This document shows, one piece after another, positions 23,812 through 32,957 of a stretch of 64,000 nucleotides of DNA (position 1 is the first letter of the stretch; the number at the start of each line of letters is the position of its first letter). Both the position numbers and the translations under genes were made by a program. The stretch spans positions 62,001-126,000 of the forward strand of contig JALNYZ010000004.1 of the NCBI GenBank assembly GCA_023229575.1, in the 5' to 3' direction. The notes under the pieces are model-generated. The model was not told the origin of the DNA, did no database searches, and worked only from the letters and a program-made list of their open reading frames with translations. Source of the stretch: Prolixibacteraceae bacterium (GTDB lineage: Bacteria > Bacteroidota > Bacteroidia > Bacteroidales > Prolixibacteraceae).

Positions 23812-26800
23812 CTATAAGACTATGATTTGCTTTACGCCAACCCTCATTGTTCCATTTTCAGAAACAGTTAGCAAATAGTTGCCGGGAGTCAATTTGGCTT
23901 TACTAAAGTCGATTTTCGCTTTGCCAGCAGAGAATTCGACTTTGGAGGTTGAATAAACTACCCGTCCGTTAATATAAGACAGTTCAACTTTAGCTTCTGT
24001 ATTGCCAAAATTCTTAATGGTTATATCTACTGCACGGTTATTAACCAATGGGTTGGGATATACAGTCATTTCAACCAGAATTGGGGTTTTTGAACTCTTG
24101 TCGTTCTTGTTCCCATTGTTCGATGCATCATCGCTTCCAATTTGACTGCTGTTTTCGTCATCCATATGAATGTCATGAGACATTTCATCCTTATGATCGA
24201 AATCATCGCCAAAACATTTTTCATGTTTGTATTTATGAATAACAATTTGTCCATGGGAGATCGGAGCTAAGGCCCTTGCATAATCCGGGTCGGACATCTG
24301 GTTATCGTAAAGCACATTTCCGGCATTATCCCATACAATAAGTCTCAGGTAATCTGTTCCATTTTGGGAAGGGGTCTTGCCATCAACAACTGACGCAATA
24401 AAATGATAACCATCTTTCTCATTAACTTTGGCATTACCTCGCATGACAGCCATATCGCCGTTAACCATAAGCCAATCGAAGGTAGTAGCTTTCATTTTAA
24501 ATTTAGCTGCAGTAAATTGGAATTCAAATTCACCTTTAGGAGCTTTCTTACCTTCTTCATATTTGACTTCAAATCCATAGTTTGATTTACCTGTCAGGGA
24601 TGTATTGGCGGAGTATGCACCTTTTGGAGTAGTAAAGTTCCCGCCGCCTGTCACAAATCCATTACATGGGTTGTAAATCACTACATAACTATACGTTTTT
24701 GTATCAGATTTACCACATGCGTCTTCGATGGTTAAGGTGACATTAAATAGCCCAGTCTGACTATAAACATGATTGCCTGAAAGTTGTGACCCGGAAATAG
24801 TGCCAGGAGTTGACATGCCATCACCCCAATTCCATGTAGCAGCGACCAGATTGTTGTCAGCATGCGTGGCAGAAGCCAACGTCGTAACTCCAAGCTGCAA
24901 TAGTGGAGAAACCGTCAAGCCACTGATCACAGGAGCATTGTTGGTGATTTCAACCGTTTGGGTACCCGTTGTAGTATTCCCATTTACATCAACAACGGTC
25001 CATGTTACAGTGGTAATACCTACCGGGAAGAAGGCTGGTGCATTGTTTGAAATGGTAGCAACGCTACAATTATCAGTTGCAGTCGCCTGACCAATGTTCA
25101 CCACCGCACCACAAACACCCTGATCGTTAAGTTTTACAATATTAACGGGAACTGTCAGTATCGGAGCTATTTTGTCCTCAACAGTTACAGTTGCTGTAGC
25201 AGTACTGACATTGCCGTTGTTATCGGTAACAGTCAGCGTCACAACATTCGGATTGGTCGCGATATCGGAACAGGTGAAGGCAGTTTTGCTCAGTTCCAAA
25301 GTTTTAATACCGCAGGCATCACTTGACCCGTTGTTGACCAAGGCTGCCGTCGTGCTTCCATTGCCTGTTGCATCCAGCTGTACCGTTACGTTTTGTGCAA
25401 CAGCTACCGGGGCGATGGCATCGACAACTGTTACATTGGCCGTAGCGGTGCTGACATTGCCGTTATTATCGGTGACAGTCAGCGTCACAACATTCGGATT
25501 GGTCGCGATATCGGAACAGGTGAAAGCCGTTTTGCTTAGTTCCAAAGTTTTAATACCGCAGGCATCACTAGATCCGTTGTTAACCAAGGCTGCCGTCGTG
25601 CTTCCATTGCCTGTTGCATCCAGCTGTACCGTTACATTTTGTGCAACGGCTACCGGGGCGATTGCGTCGACCACGGTCACATTGGCCGTTGCTGTGCTGA
25701 CATTGCCGTTATTATCGGTGACAGTCAGCGTCACAACATTCGGATTGGTCGCGATATCGGAACAGGTGAAAGCCGTTTTGCTCAGCGCCAAAGTTTTGAT
25801 ACCACATGCATCACTTGATCCATTGTTCACCAGTGCCGCAATCGTGCTTCCGTTTCCGTTGGCGTCAAGCTGCACGGTTACGTTTTGTGCAACGGCTACC
25901 GGGGCGATGGCGTCGACCACGGTCACATTGGCCGTTGCTGTGCTGACATTGCCGTTATTATCTGTTACCGTCAGGGTCACAACATTCGGATTGGTCGCGA
26001 TATCGGAACAGGTGAAGGCAGTTTTGCTCAGCGCCAAAGTTTTAATACCGCAGGCATCACTTGACCCGTTGTTGACCAAGGCCGCTGTTGTGCTTCCATT
26101 GCCTGTTGCATCCAGTTGTACCGTTACATTTTGTGCAACAGCTACCGGAGCAACTGGATCAACTACAGTTACATTGGCCGTTGCTGTGCTGACATTGCCG
26201 TTATTATCGGTGACAGTCAGCGTCACTACATTCGGATTGGTCGCGATATCGGAACAGGTGAAGGCAGTTTTGCTTAGTTCCAAAGTTTTGATACCGCAGG
26301 CATCACTTGACCCATTGTTGACCAGTGCCGCAGTCGTGCTTCCGTTTCCGGATGCATCCAGCTGAACTGTTACATTTTGGGCAACGGCTGCCGGGGCGGT
26401 GGCATCAACAACAGTGACCTCAGCAGTAGCGGTGCTGACATTGTTGTTGTTATCGGTGACAGTCAAGGTTACGACATTCGGATTGGTCGAAATATCGGCG
26501 CAATTGAAAGCCGACTTGCTCAATACCATGGTTTTGATTCCGCAGGCATCACTTGAGCCGTTGTTCACCTGTGCTGCCGTTACACTGCCATTTCCACTTG
26601 CATCCAGTTGTATGGTTACATTCTTTGCCAATGCAACAGGAAGAACATTGTCCACCTGATTGATCACATAGCTGCCTTGTGTGCTACATCCGTTGCCTGT
26701 GGTTACAGTCACTGTGTAGGTTCCGGTTGGAAGACTATTAACATCCTGGGTTGTCGCTCCATTGGACCAACTATATGTATATGGAGTCTGTCCAGAGGTT

Positions 26801-29800
26801 ACAGATAAGTCTATAGCGCCATCGTTGCCTCCAACGCACATAACATTGGTTGTAACTGCGGACAGCACCGGTTTGGGATTTACTGTAATTGTAACAGTGG
26901 CAGTGGCCGTTAAAACAGGGGTACAACTATCCAAACCACCGTATTCAACCACATATCCAGTAATGCTTCCCCCAACTGAGTTTGGATAATCATTCCATAA
27001 GCCATTGCTGATAAAATGTGCATAGTGTTCTCCTCCCCTGTTTAGGTTGGTAGGAGCAAATTGTCCAATGTTTGCGCCGCAATCATTGGGTTCGCCACCA
27101 CTCCAGTTGGCATAATTGCCATTAATTCCGGGAGCCGTATTTGCAGAGCAATTGCCGGTCTTGAACTGATTGGAGAAATACCTTCCAAGTCCTCCATTTT
27201 CTTGCCCTTCCGGACCGGTTACCCATCTCCAGGTTCCCTCACTGGCCAGATCGCTTGCGCCCATCCAGCCTTGTCCTTTAAGCTTGCTGGTAACAAATGC
27301 CATTTCGGTGGCGGATGTAACGGTTACCAGGTATCCCTGCATCCCGTTAAATGATTTGGATGCAGCCTGTGCTTTTGCCTGTTGCCAGGTAATGCCATTG
27401 GCCGGCACCCATTCATAATAGTGGTTATTGCCGGAAAATGGAATAACCCCATCGTTTGCTTTGATGGTATAAGTGAAAGTGAGCGGGCTTGGGGAGGGTG
27501 TGACTGAGGTATAGGTGAATGTATTATCCGCATTCTTTACCAAAGTACCCAAGGTCGGATTTGTATTGTCACTGACGGTCAATGCTGCCCCCTGCGGATG
27601 CGAATCATTGCCAAGGACATTAAACGTAACGCTGCTTCCGGCACAAACAGTAACCGCATCATTGTTTGCAACAGGGGTAATATTTGGCCTGGTCACAGTA
27701 AAGGTACAGGTTGCAGAATTATTGGAAGCATCCACTGCTGTCAATGTAACGCTTACAGTTGCCCCTGAAGCAATAGTGGTGCCTGCTGCGGGACTTTGTG
27801 TAATTGTTAAACTGCCTGAACCGCAATTGTCACTTACCGTTGCACTCGTCGTGAAATCAGGAATTACTTCCGCACAACTTGCAATTGTCTGATTGGAAAG
27901 ACAATTGATAACCGGACTTACCTTATCCTGAACCGTAACGATTGCAGTAGTGGTACTGACGTTGTTGTTATTATCTGTCACTGTTAAGGTAACTGTATTG
28001 CTGCCAATATTACTGCAATCGAAAGATGATTTACTCAGCACCATGGATTTTATCCCGCATGCATCACTTGAGCCGTTGTTCACAAGGGCCGCTGTCGTTG
28101 AACCGTTACCGGAACCATCGAGCTGAACAATAACATTTTGGGCCAATGCGACCGGTGGTGTTTTGTCAATTCCAGGTTGGCAGGAACAATTTGCATTGTA
28201 ACTTTTACTTGTTCCAATTCCCTGACCGGCTCCAGCGATAACCGGAATACCCTGACTGTTTACCGCTCCGACCAGTCGACCGTTCTGAGTCTGGCTCAAT
28301 GAAAAATTCATACTGCCTTCTATTGCATCCAGGCAACCATCATTATCGCTGTCAGTATCAAGATAATCAGGAATTCCGTCAGCGTCTGTATCTCCACATG
28401 TCTGGAAATCTGCGCCGAATGCAAAGTTGCACCAGTTTTCTGCTGTCAGGTAATTAAAACTTACGCTTGTGAAAGTGCCCATAAGCCTGATAATGGCATA
28501 CCCTTCAGTTCCTGTTATTTGCGTGCTGGAGTTCAAAACCACATTTTGAGACCAAACTACCTGAATCGGAGCGCTGAAACTGATCGGAACAGATAAACCA
28601 CCTTGTCCTATCGAAGCGAATACCAGAACAGGATTTTTCATTGGGCTCGCAAAAGTCAATGTATTATTTGTTACATAAATATTCTGTATAGTAGGATTTG
28701 AGTTGGGCACATTGTAGGATGCCGGGAAATTGGAATGTGCGTACATGCTCGTGGTGGTGGTCACCGGAGAAGAAGAAGTATACGTATAACCAATTCCATT
28801 AATGGTGCCAGTCGCGGTATTTCCACTGACAGTTGGTGGGCTTGACCAGTAGAAATTGGACTGGTTACACTCCGCCGAATTCGGAATACCATCATTGTCG
28901 GCATCATTGTCACAATCATCCGGAATACCATCGCCATCTGTATCAATTCCGGTAACAGTGACATTAAATGTACAAATAACGGTTCCACAACTATTAGTTG
29001 CAGTAGCAGTTACCGCAGTGGTTCCCATAGGAAATACACTACCTGATTGCTGTGAATAGGTAATTGTGGGGGCAGGTGATCCTGTTGCTGTTGCAGCAGG
29101 GAAAGTAACATTTGCACCACATTGTCCCGGAGTATTGCTTACCGTAATGTTTGATGGACAGGAAATCGTCGGTGCGGAATTTACAGTTACAGTCGCAGAA
29201 GCACATCCGTTGCTATAAAGGCCATTGCTAAAATTCTTCGCATAATAAGTTGTAGTAACGCCAGGACTTACGGTAATTGAATTTCCGGTCCCAACTGAAG
29301 TTCCACCGCAGCTCCCGGTATACCAATAAACTGTTCCCACAATTCCATTTGCTGTAAGTTGCGTGGAAGTACCATTGCATATTGGATTGGCAGAAACCGA
29401 AATTGAAGTGGGGTTGGCCGGAATAGGATTAACAGTTGTAAATGTAATTTGCCCCCCATAAACAGTTCCGGCACTATTGACCGCATACGACCTTACATAA
29501 TAAGATGTTCCAGGTGAAAGACCTGTCAGATTAGAAGTAAATGAGCCTAAACCTGATCCATCACTGGTATGTGGATCAGTAATAGTTGGCGATCCTGTGG
29601 TGTTCCAAACAACACCTCTTGCTGTTACACCGGCACCTCCGTCACTGGTTACATTACCTCCGGAAACGGCACTGGTTGAAGCAACTGAAGATACAGCTGT
29701 TGTCACAATAATTGGTTGACCAGGCTGGAAATTACCTCCTGGTGCATTGTCAATGATCAATATTGGACTCAGAATTTGATCACCTGTGTTAAATGAGGCA

Positions 29801-30393
29801 AATCCAAGTTTATATATCCCGGCTGCACCAGATGTAAAGGTTACTTTATGCCACCCGGCACTACCATAACTTCCTGTCACTACTGCTCCGGCATCTCCGT
29901 AAGCATTGGCAGTTACGGCTAAGAGTTTGATTTGCTGATAGGACGGTCCTACAAGTGTTGCTATCGCCCCATCGTTAAAGGGGGCATAATCCCTTGCTAT
30001 AAAATTCCAATAAATTGAAATGGTTTGATTCGCAGCTAAAAAACCAAATTGTTGGTTTAAAGTTGCAAAATTGGTTGATGAGTTGAAAAGAGATGCATTG
30101 GAGGCAACCAATGCACCAGCTTGCAGACCAAGCGTTGTTTCGGCAGTTCCCCGATACAAATTTGAATTTGGATCAATCGTTGCCATATAAGAATCAGCAG
30201 GATTAACTGTCCAGCTATTGTAACTCACTCCGGTAGAAATAGATGTTCCGGATGATGCGGACCATCCGGAAAAATTGCCTGTTTCAAACCCATAATTGGT
30301 TAATTGCGCATTGGCTGAATGCAAAAATGCAAACAAGCCAATTAGCAAAAGCATGCAATAATGCATTTTGTATCGAATGGCCAGCTTTTTCAT
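23812..30393 (-). CDS. giant multidomain T9SS-secreted protein with C-type lectin and 82-aa repeats (copy 1)
   Basis: The 2193-residue protein has a signal peptide ending SANA-Q (about 29). Domains in order: a beta-rich N-terminal module (30-225), a fibronectin-III-like module (228-320), Ig/HYR modules (to about 480), two calcium-binding TSP3-type stretches (DTDGDGIPDDCDNDADNDG, and again near 670), a HYR domain (about 824), a C-type lectin-like domain (about 990-1155) with EPN and WND motifs, a SprB-type repeat (1178-1248), six tandem 82-aa repeats (1249-1742), HYR and PKD domains, a TGGG-type module, a His/Asp-rich linker (2045-2100), and a T9SS type A sorting domain starting at VYPNPL (about 2108). 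It is probably a surface adhesin or carbohydrate-binding protein. Its start overlaps the small secreted protein gene by four bases. Confidence 0.9.
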   Translation of the reverse strand: MKKLAIRYKMHYCMLLLIGLFAFLHSANAQLTNYGFETGNFSGWSASSGTSISTGVSYNSWTVNPADSYMATIDPNSNLYRGTAETTLGLQAGALVASNASLFNSSTNFATLNQQFGFLAANQTISIYWNFIARDYAPFNDGAIATLVGPSYQQIKLLAVTANAYGDAGAVVTGSYGSAGWHKVTFTSGAAGIYKLGFASFNTGDQILSPILIIDNAPGGNFQPGQPIIVTTAVSSVASTSAVSGGNVTSDGGAGVTARGVVWNTTGSPTITDPHTSDGSGLGSFTSNLTGLSPGTSYYVRSYAVNSAGTVYGGQITFTTVNPIPANPTSISVSANPICNGTSTQLTANGIVGTVYWYTGSCGGTSVGTGNSITVSPGVTTTYYAKNFSNGLYSNGCASATVTVNSAPTISCPSNITVSNTPGQCGANVTFPAATATGSPAPTITYSQQSGSVFPMGTTAVTATATNSCGTVICTFNVTVTGIDTDGDGIPDDCDNDADNDGIPNSAECNQSNFYWSSPPTVSGNTATGTINGIGYTYTSSSPVTTTTSMYAHSNFPASYNVPNSNPTIQNIYVTNNTLTFASPMKNPVLVFASIGQGGLSVPISFSAPIQVVWSQNVVLNSSTQITGTEGYAIIRLMGTFTSVSFNYLTAENWCNFAFGADFQTCGDTDADGIPDYLDTDSDNDGCLDAIEGSMNFSLSQTQNGRLVGAVNSQGIPVIAGAGQGIGTSKSYNANCSCQPGIDKTPPVALAQNVIVQLDGSGNGSTTAALVNNGSSDACGIKSMVLSKSSFDCSNIGSNTVTLTVTDNNNNVSTTTAIVTVQDKVSPVINCLSNQTIASCAEVIPDFTTSATVSDNCGSGSLTITQSPAAGTTIASGATVSVTLTAVDASNNSATCTFTVTRPNITPVANNDAVTVCAGSSVTFNVLGNDSHPQGAALTVSDNTNPTLGTLVKNADNTFTYTSVTPSPSPLTFTYTIKANDGVIPFSGNNHYYEWVPANGITWQQAKAQAASKSFNGMQGYLVTVTSATEMAFVTSKLKGQGWMGASDLASEGTWRWVTGPEGQENGGLGRYFSNQFKTGNCSANTAPGINGNYANWSGGEPNDCGANIGQFAPTNLNRGGEHYAHFISNGLWNDYPNSVGGSITGYVVEYGGLDSCTPVLTATATVTITVNPKPVLSAVTTNVMCVGGNDGAIDLSVTSGQTPYTYSWSNGATTQDVNSLPTGTYTVTVTTGNGCSTQGSYVINQVDNVLPVALAKNVTIQLDASGNGSVTAAQVNNGSSDACGIKTMVLSKSAFNCADISTNPNVVTLTVTDNNNNVSTATAEVTVVDATAPAAVAQNVTVQLDASGNGSTTAALVNNGSSDACGIKTLELSKTAFTCSDIATNPNVVTLTVTDNNGNVSTATANVTVVDPVAPVAVAQNVTVQLDATGNGSTTAALVNNGSSDACGIKTLALSKTAFTCSDIATNPNVVTLTVTDNNGNVSTATANVTVVDAIAPVAVAQNVTVQLDANGNGSTIAALVNNGSSDACGIKTLALSKTAFTCSDIATNPNVVTLTVTDNNGNVSTATANVTVVDAIAPVAVAQNVTVQLDATGNGSTTAALVNNGSSDACGIKTLELSKTAFTCSDIATNPNVVTLTVTDNNGNVSTATANVTVVDAIAPVAVAQNVTVQLDATGNGSTTAALVNNGSSDACGIKTLELSKTAFTCSDIATNPNVVTLTVTDNNGNVSTATATVTVEDKIAPILTVPVNIVKLNDQGVCGAVVNIGQATATDNCSVATISNNAPAFFPVGITTVTWTVVDVNGNTTTGTQTVEITNNAPVISGLTVSPLLQLGVTTLASATHADNNLVAATWNWGDGMSTPGTISGSQLSGNHVYSQTGLFNVTLTIEDACGKSDTKTYSYVVIYNPCNGFVTGGGNFTTPKGAYSANTSLTGKSNYGFEVKYEEGKKAPKGEFEFQFTAAKFKMKATTFDWLMVNGDMAVMRGNAKVNEKDGYHFIASVVDGKTPSQNGTDYLRLIVWDNAGNVLYDNQMSDPDYARALAPISHGQIVIHKYKHEKCFGDDFDHKDEMSHDIHMDDENSSQIGSDDASNNGNKNDKSSKTPILVEMTVYPNPLVNNRAVDITIKNFGNTEAKVELSYINGRVVYSTSKVEFSAGKAKIDFSKAKLTPGNYLLTVSENGTMRVGVKQIIVL
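25165..26650 (-). repeat. six tandem 246-bp repeats inside giant protein 1
   Basis: Each unit encodes 82 residues beginning VVDAIAPVAVAQ (first unit diverged) and holding NNGSSDACGIKT and TVTDNNGNVSTATA. The period is exact: GATTGGTCGC recurs at 25251 and 25497. The middle units are nearly identical, while the first is more diverged. A seventh, distant copy lies near residue 743. Two cysteines per unit could form a disulfide in each module. Confidence 0.9.
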
Positions 30394-30851
30394 TTTGTAT
30401 CTCCTTCTATCTTAATATTTATTACATTCCAGTCCAGGTTTACTTTGTTCAATTCGATGTTTACCATCACCATTTTAAATTGATTGGTGGTATAATCAAA
30501 TGAATAGAAGTAACTAAAAGAGGCCTTGGCCACATTACCGGTAATATCAAAACTTCGGAAAATGAAGTAGGATGAAATTTTGTTCTGCACGATCTCTTCC
30601 CGTGACTTAAAAAGAATTGGTTTGCCCGATTTTGATACATTTAACCCAACCGGAAAAGCAACAGCGTATTGCATCACGTAAATTTGATCAGGATTTCCAG
30701 CATTATCCAGCGGATAATAATGCTGCAATTCCGTCAGATCAAAACATTTTTGTAAGGCCGTCGACTGGTCATCAAGTGACTGTGCCACACCAATCTTCTG
30801 AATCATTATCAGAAAAATGATAATTGTAATAAACTTTGATAGCGTTCTCAT
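30390..30851 (-). CDS. small secreted protein coupled to giant protein 1
   Basis: No known domain is recognised. The 153-residue product has a signal peptide ending GVAQ (about 24), then SLDDQSTALQKCFDLTELQ, a central region rich in Tyr/Phe (SYFIFRSFDI, FSYFYSFDYTTNQFKMVMV) and a conserved end NIKIEGDTK. A paralogue of identical length, about 78% identical by my hand count, sits in the same position before giant protein 2. The last four bases overlap the giant's start (ATGA), so the two are translated together. It may be a periplasmic or surface partner of the giant; this is inference from pairing only. Confidence 0.75.
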   Translation of the reverse strand: MRTLSKFITIIIFLIMIQKIGVAQSLDDQSTALQKCFDLTELQHYYPLDNAGNPDQIYVMQYAVAFPVGLNVSKSGKPILFKSREEIVQNKISSYFIFRSFDITGNVAKASFSYFYSFDYTTNQFKMVMVNIELNKVNLDWNVINIKIEGDTK

Positions 30852-31052
30852 TGCGGTTAATTTTTATTTGATCTGGTTAAGAATAAAATTCTTTATAGTC
30901 TGAATCCAGAATAATGTTTCAATAAACATCCATTTTTTTTCAGCTAACTGCAATGTTTTATCAACCGATAAATTTGATCGAATATAAATATGACCATCGT
31001 TTTAGTGAAATTTTATTGATTTTTCACTAAATCCCAGGAAAGCTCCTGACGA

Positions 31053-31105
31053 AATGAAAAAACAGAACAAAAGGTTAATTCAGCCTTTTGTTCTGTTTTT
31101 TCATT
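31053..31105. terminator. 22-bp perfect bidirectional terminator
   Basis: Positions 31053-31074 and 31084-31105 are perfect inverted copies, with A runs on one side and T runs on the other. A second hairpin follows: ATTTTGACG (31111-31119) with CGTCAAAAT (31125-31133). It ends the creD transcript. The rest of the gap up to 30851 is AT-rich leader of the cassette, with no other structure seen. Confidence 0.85.
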
Positions 31106-31150
31106 AAATAATTTTGACGGTTTTCGTCAAAATTAAGAGTAGGGGTTCGC

Positions 31151-32458
31151 CTATCCTTCCGAATACCATTTAATTTGTTGCGAAGCGCGCATTACAATGG
31201 CCAGGATAATAAACAATCCAATGCTTCCGGCAAGCAGGGCGAAATCCTGCAACTGCAAAATGGTAAACAGGAACAAATAGAGGCCTGTCTGCAGGAGTGA
31301 TACCCAGCCAACCGTACGTATATTCTTCAGCATGGTAAAAGAATACCAAGAAATCAGCAATGTGACAGCCACCGATGAAATCAGGTAAGCCCAATTGAAC
31401 CCGATTTGCTCACCAATAGAGGTCAGCAAAGCATAGAATATCAACAAAGCAAAAGCCACCAACGAATACTGAAACGGGTGAATCCTGAATTTGCTTTTAA
31501 TTTCAACGAAAAGAAAGATAATAAAGTTCAAGGCAATAAATAGGATAGCATATTTTACCGAACGCATTGATTTTTGGTAATGATCTATCGGAAGGAGCAG
31601 TTCAACACCCAATTTAGCCTCGTGTGTATTGTACTTCCGGTCGACCCATTGCTGTGGAAAATTACGGTTAAGGTGGGTCACGCGCCATTCAGCCGTAAAC
31701 CCTTTAGCGGTGACCTGACGATTAGTCGGAAGAAAAATACCGGAAAAGCTCGGTTGTGCCCAGTCAGATTTCATGGTAACTTCTGACGTCTTACCCAGCG
31801 CTTCCACCGACAGGTCCTCCGATCCGTTTAAGACCAGTTCTATTTCAAAATCCATGGACTGTTTCAGGTCAACTGAATTGACCTTTACAGTAATTCCCGA
31901 CTGGAACAAATCATTATCGGCAACGCCCGGATCAACTTTGCATTTCTGACCATTTATAACCAGTTCCGGCAGGTTCTTAATACCACGCATATCTGAAATT
32001 CCAATGGTGAAATAGGCCGCACTCCAGTTGAAATTTGCATTTGGAAGATCCAATTGCGAAACATCCGGCTGTGCAAACGATCCTTTCAATTTTAACCTTC
32101 CTTCGTAAACAACAACTTCGTAAATTCCTCTCTTCCTTGTTTCCGGGTATAAAACACCATCCGTTTTTAAGGTGTTGGGCAGAAAATGTGCCACCCCATG
32201 TCGTTCAGTGATTCCCTGATTGTTCTCCCCCTGTTCAGTCACCGAAAACGGAACATTCAATACCGGACCGGCAACTATCTGTTTTCCTCCCCATTGGGTG
32301 TAAAGTTCATTTTTCACCTTTTGGCTCAGTTCAATCCGTTCGTGAATAACATCCTGAATCAAAAACGATGGGATAAGCAGCAAGATGGCCAAGCCTGAAA
32401 CGATAATCATCTTAACACTGTAACTGTTCAAGAACTGTTGAATACCTTTTGTTTCCAT
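31151..32458 (-). CDS. creD: CreD-family inner membrane protein
   Basis: The 435-residue protein has one N-terminal membrane helix, a large extracytoplasmic beta domain (about 35-300) that includes QWGGKQIVAGPVLNVPF, and five or six C-terminal helices, as in the CreD (PF06123) family. In Enterobacteria creD belongs to the CreBC regulon and affects envelope integrity and colicin E2 tolerance. In Bacteroidota it is usually linked to a small HTH regulator, as here. An ACTTTG-N5-CAAAGT palindrome lies 19-35 bases upstream of the start, suggesting control by that regulator. Confidence 0.85.
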   Translation of the reverse strand: METKGIQQFLNSYSVKMIIVSGLAILLLIPSFLIQDVIHERIELSQKVKNELYTQWGGKQIVAGPVLNVPFSVTEQGENNQGITERHGVAHFLPNTLKTDGVLYPETRKRGIYEVVVYEGRLKLKGSFAQPDVSQLDLPNANFNWSAAYFTIGISDMRGIKNLPELVINGQKCKVDPGVADNDLFQSGITVKVNSVDLKQSMDFEIELVLNGSEDLSVEALGKTSEVTMKSDWAQPSFSGIFLPTNRQVTAKGFTAEWRVTHLNRNFPQQWVDRKYNTHEAKLGVELLLPIDHYQKSMRSVKYAILFIALNFIIFLFVEIKSKFRIHPFQYSLVAFALLIFYALLTSIGEQIGFNWAYLISSVAVTLLISWYSFTMLKNIRTVGWVSLLQTGLYLFLFTILQLQDFALLAGSIGLFIILAIVMRASQQIKWYSEG

Positions 32459-32476
32459 TTTTGAATTTTTAAAAGT

Positions 32477-32493
32477 ACTTTGAAGTACAAAGT
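32477..32493. promoter_or_regulatory. operator-like palindrome upstream of creD
   Basis: ACTTTG-AAGTA-CAAAGT is a perfect 6-bp inverted repeat with a 5-base spacer, placed between the HTH gene stop and the creD start. The same palindrome with spacer AAATA occurs at 33605-33621, and the flanking bases AAAGT are shared too. Confidence 0.7.
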
Positions 32494-32509
32494 TTGAGAC
32501 TAAAAAAAA

Positions 32510-32806
32510 TTATTGATTGTTTATGAGTTTTTCCAAGGCCGCCAAATGTTGGCGAAACAATACCTTTCCTCGCACGGTTGCCTTGTATGTTGTGCTTGGC
32601 TTCCGGCCAACAAATTGCTTCGAAACCACAACAATTTCCTGTTGTTCTAACGCTTTCAGGTGGCTGGCAAGGTTCCCGTCAGTCAATCCGAGTAGCTCCT
32701 TCAATGCGTTGAAATCAAGTGTATCATTCACCATGAGCGCCGACATGACTCCAAGCCTGATGCGACTTTCAAATACTTTCTGAAGGTTTGAAATTGGATT
32801 CTTCAC
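32510..32806 (-). CDS. winged-helix transcriptional regulator (HTH_34/ArsR-MarR-like)
   Basis: The 98-residue protein is a single winged-helix DNA-binding domain. After a short helix (LQKVFESRIRLGVMSALMV) comes the helix-turn-helix (DFNALKELLGLTDGNLASHLKALEQQEIV), then the wing with GRKPSTTYKAT and a C-terminal helix. This is the PF13601-type layout. It would dimerise and bind a palindrome; two matching palindromes flank its gene, one before the upstream membrane protein and one before creD. It has no ligand domain, so the signal is unknown. Confidence 0.85.
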   Translation of the reverse strand: MKNPISNLQKVFESRIRLGVMSALMVNDTLDFNALKELLGLTDGNLASHLKALEQQEIVVVSKQFVGRKPSTTYKATVRGKVLFRQHLAALEKLINNQ

Positions 32807-32884
32807 CAGAATTTATTTATAATTTACTATTTTCACTAAACTACACCTTGCGGTTTCGGGAAACGAGTTGCGGGCTTCTCCCAT

Positions 32885-32935
32885 ATTCCTTCCCCATGCC
32901 CCATGCCCTAAGCTCCATGCCCCATGCTCCATACT
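32885..32935. repeat. CCATGCC-type short tandem repeat
   Basis: The stretch holds five spaced CCATGC/CCATAC units with short linkers (CCCCATGCCCCATGCCC and relatives). It fills most of the gap between the membrane protein stop and the HTH gene. It has no coding potential that I trust. Confidence 0.6.
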
Positions 32936-32957
32936 CTATGTCCTTCTCCCTCTGCCC

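Noticed and set aside
25172..26365. Long open frame (397 codons) on the plus strand, opposite the giant-1 repeats
   Set aside because: It is the antisense of the tandem 246-bp repeats. Codon bias of a repeated coding unit keeps the reverse frame open; the protein is Ser/Val/Leu-rich with no domain.
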